Translations under genes and position numbers: made by a program | In this document: piece after piece, positions 16,767 through 20,748 of the stretch | Position numbering within the stretch: position 1 is the first letter of the stretch | Layout: each line of letters begins with the position of its first letter | The notes under the pieces: model-generated | What the model was told of the DNA's origin: nothing | The model's database searches: none | The model's input: the letters and a program-made list of their open reading frames with translations, nothing else | NCBI GenBank assembly: GCA_900314365.1 | Contig: OMVH01000287.1 | Location: forward strand, 1-20,748 | Reading direction: 5' to 3' | Length of the DNA: 20,748 nt | DNA from: an uncultured Prevotella sp. | GTDB taxonomy: Bacteria > Bacteroidota > Bacteroidia > Bacteroidales > Bacteroidaceae

Positions 16767-17219
16767 ATGTCACTTTTTGATACTGTCAATGACGACATCA
16801 AGAGCGCAATGAAGGCTCGCGACAAAGTGAAGCTGATGACACTGCGCAACATCAAGAAAGTATTTTTAGAGGCTAAGACGGCACCTGGTGCCAACGACAC
16901 CTTAGACGATTCACAGGCACTGAAAATCCTGCAAAAACTGGCCAAGCAGGGTCGCGAGTCTGCTGCAACCTATACCCAGGCCGGTCGTACTGACCTCGCC
17001 GCTGAAGAGATGGCTCAGGTCGATGTCATCGAGGCTTACCTGCCCAAACAGCTCTCTGAGGCTGAGATTGAGACCGAGGTAAAGAAAGTCATCGCCGCCA
17101 CTGGTGCCCAGGGCATGAAAGACATGGGCAAGGTGATGGGCACAGCCAATAAGCAGATGGCAGGAAAGGCCGACGGAAAGGTCATCGCAACTATCGTGAA
17201 GCGACTCCTCCAGGCCTGA
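16767..17219 (+). CDS. yqeY: YqeY/GatB-YqeY domain protein
   Basis: This 150-residue soluble protein matches the YqeY family in length and in the segments MSLFDTVNDDIKSAMKARDK, LRNIKKVFLEAK, QVDVIEAYLPKQLSE and MGKVMGTANKQMAGKADG. The domain is related to the tRNA-binding C-terminal part of the GatB subunit of the glutamyl-tRNA amidotransferase, but the standalone protein has no firmly known role. It lies behind ftsZ with a 69-nt gap. It is the last gene before the terminator. Confidence 0.88.
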   Translation: MSLFDTVNDDIKSAMKARDKVKLMTLRNIKKVFLEAKTAPGANDTLDDSQALKILQKLAKQGRESAATYTQAGRTDLAAEEMAQVDVIEAYLPKQLSEAEIETEVKKVIAATGAQGMKDMGKVMGTANKQMAGKADGKVIATIVKRLLQA

Positions 17220-17253
17220 AGCCGGACTACGAAAGTATTATCAAACTATAGTT

Positions 17254-17288
17254 GTGGGCTTGTCTCTCAGAAAAAGAGGCAAGCCCGC
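17254..17288 (+). terminator. Terminator at the end of the dcw run, shared with recO
   Basis: A 14-pair stem (254-267 with 275-288, numbered within 17254-17288) contains GGGCTTG paired with CAAGCCC, two G-T wobbles and a 7-nt loop. On the + strand a T-rich stretch (TTGTTTCTGT) follows. It lies 34 nt after yqeY and 34 nt before the recO stop on the other strand, so it could end both convergent transcripts. Confidence 0.7.
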
Positions 17289-17322
17289 GTTGTTTCTGTC
17301 AATATCTAATTACAAAGAATCT

Positions 17323-18051
17323 TCAGGCGAAAAGTTGCCTGACCACATCAAATGAGCGCAACTCCGGGAACTCGGGCACGTGAATGCGGTAGTAGTAAAG
17401 AATAACCTCCGTACAGCGGTTACGCTCTTCATGGGTAAAGTGGAAGAAACGCATGTTTTCGAAGTCCATGCGCATAATCACCGCCATGCGCGACGTATCA
17501 GCAGCATTAAGAAAGTCGCTGTGCAAGGGAGCCACCGACGTAAAGCAACCACTGCGCAGATCAAAGAGAAAACCTGGATGATAACCTTCAATATTAGGAA
17601 AGAAGCCGAGGAAACGAGTGAGATGTATCATGAAGGCCAGATGGAAGTTGGCAAACTGCCCCTCAACGGTGTCAAGCCAGCGCAGAGCAGCCGACACGAA
17701 ACGGAACAAATGCTCGTTGGCTCCCTGCTCGCCACGAGTAGCGTAACAGAGAAACTCCGAAAGGAAAAGCGTCACGGCTATCTTCTGTGGATTAAAGGGT
17801 ATCGAAGCGAAAGGGTATGACCGTGACACATCTTTCAGATGCTGAAGATGATTGCCCGGTCTGCGGTCGTACTCAATGTCAAGGAGCGTGAGAACCTGAA
17901 AAAGCTGCTTCTGCAATCGGCCTTTCGACGACTTCGGAATGCCGACGATGAAGCTCTCACGACCCTCAGAGAGCGTGAGCATATCTACGATGAGCCGGCT
18001 GTCGCCATACCTCACTGCACGTAAAACGACGGCTTCTGTCTTAATGAGCAT
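17323..18051 (-). CDS. recO: DNA repair protein RecO
   Basis: This 242-residue protein acts with RecF and RecR in loading RecA at gaps. The N-terminal OB-fold segment MLIKTEAVVLRAVRYGDSRLIV is typical, followed by the helical domain with FLSEFL, WLDT and FANFHLAFMIHLTRFLGFFP. The usual four-cysteine zinc site of some RecO proteins is not seen, which I recall as normal for Bacteroidota. The frame opens four codons earlier with TTG at 18063. The ATG at 18051 fits the family start better and leaves room for a leader. It converges on yqeY and is divergent from the tRNA gene. Confidence 0.9.
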   Translation of the reverse strand: MLIKTEAVVLRAVRYGDSRLIVDMLTLSEGRESFIVGIPKSSKGRLQKQLFQVLTLLDIEYDRRPGNHLQHLKDVSRSYPFASIPFNPQKIAVTLFLSEFLCYATRGEQGANEHLFRFVSAALRWLDTVEGQFANFHLAFMIHLTRFLGFFPNIEGYHPGFLFDLRSGCFTSVAPLHSDFLNAADTSRMAVIMRMDFENMRFFHFTHEERNRCTEVILYYYRIHVPEFPELRSFDVVRQLFA

Positions 18052-18075
18052 TCCCGTGTACAACTAAAAACCATG

Positions 18076-18083
18076 CAAAAATA
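18076..18083 (-). promoter_or_regulatory. recO promoter, -7 box
   Basis: On the minus strand this reads TATTTTTG, matching TAnnTTTG. The -33 position about 20 bp upstream reads TTTC-like, so it is weaker than the tRNA promoter. The transcript would start near 18068, about 17 nt before the ATG at 18051. This supports that start over the TTG at 18063. Confidence 0.45.
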
Positions 18084-18122
18084 CCAAAAATCAACTGATT
18101 AAAGAAAATAAAGGTACAAAAA

Positions 18123-18154
18123 TTTGGCAGGAAATAAAATTATGCCTAACTTTG
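18123..18154 (+). promoter_or_regulatory. Promoter of tRNA-Glu and probably rpsT
   Basis: TTTG at 18123-18126, a 20-bp spacer and TAACTTTG at 18147-18154 give the full Bacteroidota consensus. It is the best promoter in the window. It lies 22 nt before the tRNA. No separate promoter is seen in the 26 nt between the tRNA and rpsT, so this site probably serves both. Confidence 0.75.
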
Positions 18155-18176
18155 CACCCGCTAATAAAAAGCCCTT

Positions 18177-18248
18177 GGTCCCTTCGTCTATCGGTTAGGA
18201 CGAGAGATTTTCATTCTCTAAAGAGCAGTTCGATTCTGCTAGGGACTA
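18177..18248 (+). tRNA. tRNA-Glu (anticodon TTC)
   Basis: A complete 72-nt cloverleaf can be drawn. The acceptor stem is GGTCCCT with AGGGACT (first pair is a G-T wobble) and the D stem is GTCT with GGAC. The anticodon stem is AGAGA with TCTCT around the loop TTTTCAT, giving anticodon TTC at 18210-18212. The T stem is AGCAG with CTGCT around loop TTCGATT. The discriminator base is A, and CCA is not encoded. Confidence 0.95.
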
Positions 18249-18274
18249 CAAATAAAATATAACAAGACATAAAG

Positions 18275-18529
18275 ATGGCAAACCACAAATCATCACTAAA
18301 GCGTATCCGCCAGGACAAGGTGAGGGCTTTGCACAATAAGTATTATGCAAAGACCATGCGCAATGCTGTGCGTAAGCTTCGCGCAATGAGCAACAAGGAA
18401 GAAGCAGTCAAATTGTACCCTACTGTACAGAAAATGCTGGACAAACTCGCTAAGACGAACATTATCCACAAGAACAAGGCTGCCAATCTGAAGTCGAGCC
18501 TCTCTGCGCACATCGCAAAACTCGGCTAA
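18275..18529 (+). CDS. rpsT: 30S ribosomal protein S20
   Basis: This 84-residue basic protein starts MANHKSSLKRIRQ and has the S20 three-helix pattern with RNAVRKLRAM and KNKAANLKSSLSAHIAKL. It binds 16S rRNA early in 30S assembly. Length and composition are typical. It lies 26 nt after tRNA-Glu on the same strand and is followed by its own terminator, so a tRNA-Glu/rpsT transcript is likely. Confidence 0.97.
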   Translation: MANHKSSLKRIRQDKVRALHNKYYAKTMRNAVRKLRAMSNKEEAVKLYPTVQKMLDKLAKTNIIHKNKAANLKSSLSAHIAKLG

Positions 18530-18557
18530 ACAAACAGGCCATAGCTCACAAAGATAA

Positions 18558-18589
18558 CGAAGGCTGCATCCGAAAGGATGTGGCCTTCG
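18558..18589 (+). terminator. rpsT terminator hairpin
   Basis: A 14-pair uninterrupted stem (18558-18571 with 18576-18589, two wobbles) closes on a GAAA tetraloop. It is followed by TCTGTATAT, which is only moderately T-rich. It begins 28 nt after the rpsT stop. Confidence 0.75.
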
Positions 18590-18625
18590 TCTGTATATGG
18601 GGCGGGATAACTAAAAAGATACTGT

Positions 18626-18713
18626 GTCAACCAACATTAAAAATAAGACTCAAAGTAGTCAACCAAAAGCGTTAAACTACACTCAAAGTAGTCAACCAAA
18701 AGCGTTAAACTAC
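18626..18713. repeat. 33-bp tandem repeat, two perfect copies plus a degenerate one
   Basis: The 33-bp units at 18648-18680 and 18681-18713 are identical and adjacent. The core word GTCAACCAA also occurs at 18626-18634, 32 bp before its place in the first full copy, which suggests a decayed third unit. Each unit carries GTAGT near its start and ACTAC at its end, a short inverted repeat. The array lies between the 3' ends of rpsT and the convergent DUF6078-like gene. No reading frame explains it. Confidence 0.8.
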
Positions 18714-18740
18714 AAGCAACTCTGAGTACTCATACGATAG

Positions 18741-18811
18741 TACTGAGGTAATAGTCTTGAAATACTGCAGTAATAGCCATGAAATACTGCAGTACTGCCC
18801 AAGCGGTACTG
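18741..18811. repeat. 22-bp-period repeat array with palindromic centres
   Basis: TACTG recurs at exactly 22-bp steps: 18741, 18763, 18785 and 18807. Units one and two agree at 18 of 22 positions; units three and four keep only their first part. In units two and three the start is the perfect palindrome TACTGCAGTA (18763-18772 and 18785-18794). The 22-bp step is about two helical turns, so the same face would be presented each time. There are no spacers like those of a CRISPR array. Confidence 0.65.
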
Positions 18812-18829
18812 ACAAGAAACTACGGATTC

Positions 18830-19288
18830 TTAATCAGCAAACCAGTTGAAATGCTCCTCATAACCGTCGAAATCGAGGTCGTCGGGAGCACCTATACTCT
18901 TAAGCAAGCTTCGTATGAACGCTTGCTCTGAAGGCGGCATGGGGATTTCCCCACGCCTTCGCTGGAAATAGGAATTACGGCCAAATCGGGCGACACAGGC
19001 CGACATGAATTGCTTGTACTGCATAGGGTACATGCGTTGCTGAAAATTGCTGAATCCAATGGCGTATCGCTGAGGCTGATCGTCACAGTAGAAGGGACAA
19101 TGGCCGTCAAGGGTGGTGAGGTCGGGATTAAGCACTGTGTACTGTTTCTCACTGCTGTTACGATGACTCCAGGCCCAGGCGCGCAGACAGTGGGCTCGCT
19201 GAGGGCAGTCACAGGGCAAACAGGCCACGTACCCACCAGGAATAGTTTTTTCTTTTTTATCCATAAGGTAATGAGATTGTAAAAACAT
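18830..19288 (-). CDS. Cysteine-rich DUF6078-like protein
   Basis: This 152-residue protein has no known function. The pattern CLPCDCPQRAHCLRAWA near the start, PQRYAIGF, YPMQYKQFM, FGRNSYFQRRRGE and the ending DFDGYEEHFNWF resemble a Bacteroidales family I recall as DUF6078. Cysteines at 23, 26, 28, 34, 64 and 68 form a C-x2-C-x-C-x5-C and C-x3-C pattern, which suggests a metal site. No signal peptide or membrane segment is seen. A second in-frame ATG at residue 9 (19264) is a possible start. It lies 35 nt downstream of the ATPase gene on the same strand. Confidence 0.6.
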   Translation of the reverse strand: MFLQSHYLMDKKEKTIPGGYVACLPCDCPQRAHCLRAWAWSHRNSSEKQYTVLNPDLTTLDGHCPFYCDDQPQRYAIGFSNFQQRMYPMQYKQFMSACVARFGRNSYFQRRRGEIPMPPSEQAFIRSLLKSIGAPDDLDFDGYEEHFNWFAD

Positions 19289-19294
19289 TTATAA

Positions 19295-19347
19295 ATTTCT
19301 GAATTCAACGAAGGATTTCGGAATCACTGAAGTATTTCGGAATCACT
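19295..19347. repeat. 19-bp tandem repeat across the 3' end of the ATPase gene
   Basis: ATTTCGGAATCACT occurs at 19315-19328 and 19334-19347, exactly 19 bp apart, with a decayed third copy from 19295. The array covers the last codons and stop of the ATPase-like gene (protein ending SDSEILQ) and runs into the 35-nt gap before the next gene. Because 19 is not a multiple of three, gain or loss of a unit would move the stop codon. Confidence 0.7.
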
Positions 19348-20748
19348 CAAATCAATTTCCTCGCACCTCACTGCGTCATAGCCCTTTATCTGCACCACGA
19401 TGAGATGAAGCTTTGTGCCGTGGAGCATTGATTGCAGTTTGCGGTCGGCGGCGTAGATCCTGACTTGTTCTATGGCACCAGTCCACTGCTGTGCGGCGTC
19501 ATCGTCGGTGGCATCGGTCTTGAGATATTTCAACTCTAAGATGTAGCTATGCGCCACCATAGGGTAGACCTTATCATTGGGCAGAAGGAAGAAGTCACAA
19601 TAGCCGTGAGTGAACTCCATCTCGGGCGCCACAAGATAGTAAGGGTCGAGACTGAGATAGGCGTTCATGAAGCCTTGCAGGTTGCGCTCGCCCTCGATGA
19701 GCTGGCGCACGGCAGTGGTGTCATGGTAGGCCCTGAGGATGCAGTCCATCATGGGCTGCCACTGGCCTTCCACGGCTGCCTGGTAGAACGGCACGTTGAG
19801 CCGTGTGAGCATCGTGGGATGGATTTGCTGAAAGCACTGCATGAGATAGTTATAGTACTGTATACGGACATTGTTGTTCGGTATGCCGAGCTTCAGGGCT
19901 GCACCGAGCGTGCCGCGGATGGTGAGCATACCGTAGTAGAAAAGCAGGCTGATGAAGTTGTCGGCGTCGGTGATACTCTCGGCAGGGAAATAGCTGTTGA
20001 GGGTGCTGATGGTGTAGCCCGTGTGCACAATGTCGTAGATGGTCTGGCGCCTCTCCTCGGTCATATTGCCAATCTCGACGAGGTTGCGCAGCTTCTTATA
20101 GTCGGTCTTGGTGTTGGGATCCACCATATCGTTGGGCCTCCTGCCGGTATTGACGAGCGAGGACATGTAATAGCACACCATGTCGCTGTTGAACATACTG
20201 GGGGCCTTGCCGAAGCTCTCTTCGGCAAAGCAGTAGTTGTCGTACCACGGTTTGATGTCGTCGATGATGCTGTCCACTGTCGCCTCCGGTTTGATGGCAC
20301 CCGCCTCCTTATAATAGCCAATCATCTGCCGCACGTCGTCCTCCGAGAAGCCGAGCATCTGATTGAACCAGGGATGCATCGTGATGTTCAGCGCGATGTT
20401 GTAGCCGCTCGTGAGATCGTCGAGGGTGATGGGCGACACACCGAGCATGATGATGCGGTCGAACATGCCCTTGAAGAGCTTGAACACGTCGCGGTAGAAG
20501 CCCGTGCCGTGGGTGAGGGCGTGGTAAGCCTCATGGCCCTTCACATTAAGGACATTGTTGGTGAAGTTGTCATACTCGTCAACGATAAGATAGAGCTTTA
20601 AGTTGAGTTTCTTAGCTGCAATCCTTATCAAGTTCATCTTACCTATAGCAGAAGGCTCGCTACGTACATCCTCTACGAAACCAGGTGCGTAATATCGGCT
20701 GTAAGATGCTGCAAAAGAATCCAGTTCCTGACCGCAATATCTGTTAAA
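19324..20748 (-). CDS. AAA-ATPase-like / PD-(D/E)XK nuclease-domain protein, 5' partial
   Basis: The frame stays open to the right edge, so the N-terminus, where the Walker A motif should be, is outside the window; 474 residues are visible. LYLIVDEYDNF (visible residues about 52-62) is the Walker B region typical of the AAA-ATPase_like family (PF09820). The C-terminal part has GYCDFFLLP followed by ILELKYLK, which fits the D...ExK core of the PDDEXK_9 domain (PF08011), with D385, E405 and K407. Such proteins are often present in many copies in Bacteroidales genomes, and their role is unknown. Family names are from memory. Confidence 0.82.
   Translation of the reverse strand, partial: FNRYCGQELDSFAASYSRYYAPGFVEDVRSEPSAIGKMNLIRIAAKKLNLKLYLIVDEYDNFTNNVLNVKGHEAYHALTHGTGFYRDVFKLFKGMFDRIIMLGVSPITLDDLTSGYNIALNITMHPWFNQMLGFSEDDVRQMIGYYKEAGAIKPEATVDSIIDDIKPWYDNYCFAEESFGKAPSMFNSDMVCYYMSSLVNTGRRPNDMVDPNTKTDYKKLRNLVEIGNMTEERRQTIYDIVHTGYTISTLNSYFPAESITDADNFISLLFYYGMLTIRGTLGAALKLGIPNNNVRIQYYNYLMQCFQQIHPTMLTRLNVPFYQAAVEGQWQPMMDCILRAYHDTTAVRQLIEGERNLQGFMNAYLSLDPYYLVAPEMEFTHGYCDFFLLPNDKVYPMVAHSYILELKYLKTDATDDDAAQQWTGAIEQVRIYAADRKLQSMLHGTKLHLIVVQIKGYDAVRCEEIDLSDSEILQ

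Noticed and set aside
18052..18063. TTG start for recO four codons upstream
   Set aside because: The ATG at 18051 matches the usual RecO N-terminus, and the inferred promoter would leave only about 5 nt of leader before the TTG.
18177..18248. Possible integration site at the tRNA-Glu gene
   Set aside because: No integrase gene and no duplicated tRNA 3' end were seen in the window; the downstream gene is the housekeeping rpsT.
18626..18811. Possible CRISPR array
   Set aside because: The repeats are directly adjacent with no unique spacers of constant length, and no cas genes are present.
19549..20601. 350-codon open frame on the plus strand
   Set aside because: It is antisense to the ATPase/PD-(D/E)XK gene, whose motifs are clear; the plus-strand translation is repetitive in Val, His and Glu.

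Overview
This window is a nearly complete division and cell-wall (dcw) gene cluster from a member of the Bacteroidota, most likely a Prevotella-like member of the Bacteroidales. That placement is inferred from three things. The promoter-like sites have the Bacteroidota form (TTTG, about 20 bp, TAnnTTTG). Ribosome binding sites are weak or absent. Several proteins have lineage-typical shapes: FtsL with a long N-terminal tail, MraY with an enlarged cytoplasmic insert, FtsA with a charged C-terminal helix, a DUF6078-like protein and an AAA-ATPase/PD-(D/E)XK protein. No species can be named from the sequence alone.

Layout. Positions 1-760 hold no convincing gene. They carry a weak terminator and two related nested-palindrome elements that face away from each other. 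Positions 761-803 hold three 10-bp repeats that look like an MraZ operator, placed on top of the cluster promoter. Positions 840-17219 are one collinear + strand run: mraZ, rsmH, ftsL, ftsI, murE, mraY, murD, ftsW, murG, murC, ftsQ, ftsA, ftsZ, yqeY. Gaps are short, and there are start/stop overlaps at rsmH/ftsL, ftsL/ftsI and murC/ftsQ. A second promoter-like site sits just before murG. A strong hairpin ends the run at 17254-17288, where it meets the convergent recO gene (minus strand). Next come a divergent promoter pair, tRNA-Glu(TTC) and rpsT with its terminator. The region 18590-18829 carries two different tandem repeat arrays. The window closes with two minus-strand genes: a small cysteine-rich DUF6078-like protein and the 3' part of an AAA-ATPase/PD-(D/E)XK gene that runs off the right edge.

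How the genes work together. MurC, MurD and MurE add the first amino acids to UDP-MurNAc. MraY and MurG build lipid I and lipid II. FtsW and FtsI (with PASTA domain) polymerise and cross-link septal peptidoglycan. FtsQ and FtsL tie these enzymes to the FtsA-anchored FtsZ ring. MraZ probably represses the cluster, and RsmH methylates 16S rRNA. murF, murB and ddl are not in the cluster and must lie elsewhere.

I found no convincing new multi-gene system. The most interesting unexplained material is non-coding: the paired nested palindromes at 199-633 and the arrays at 18626-18811.
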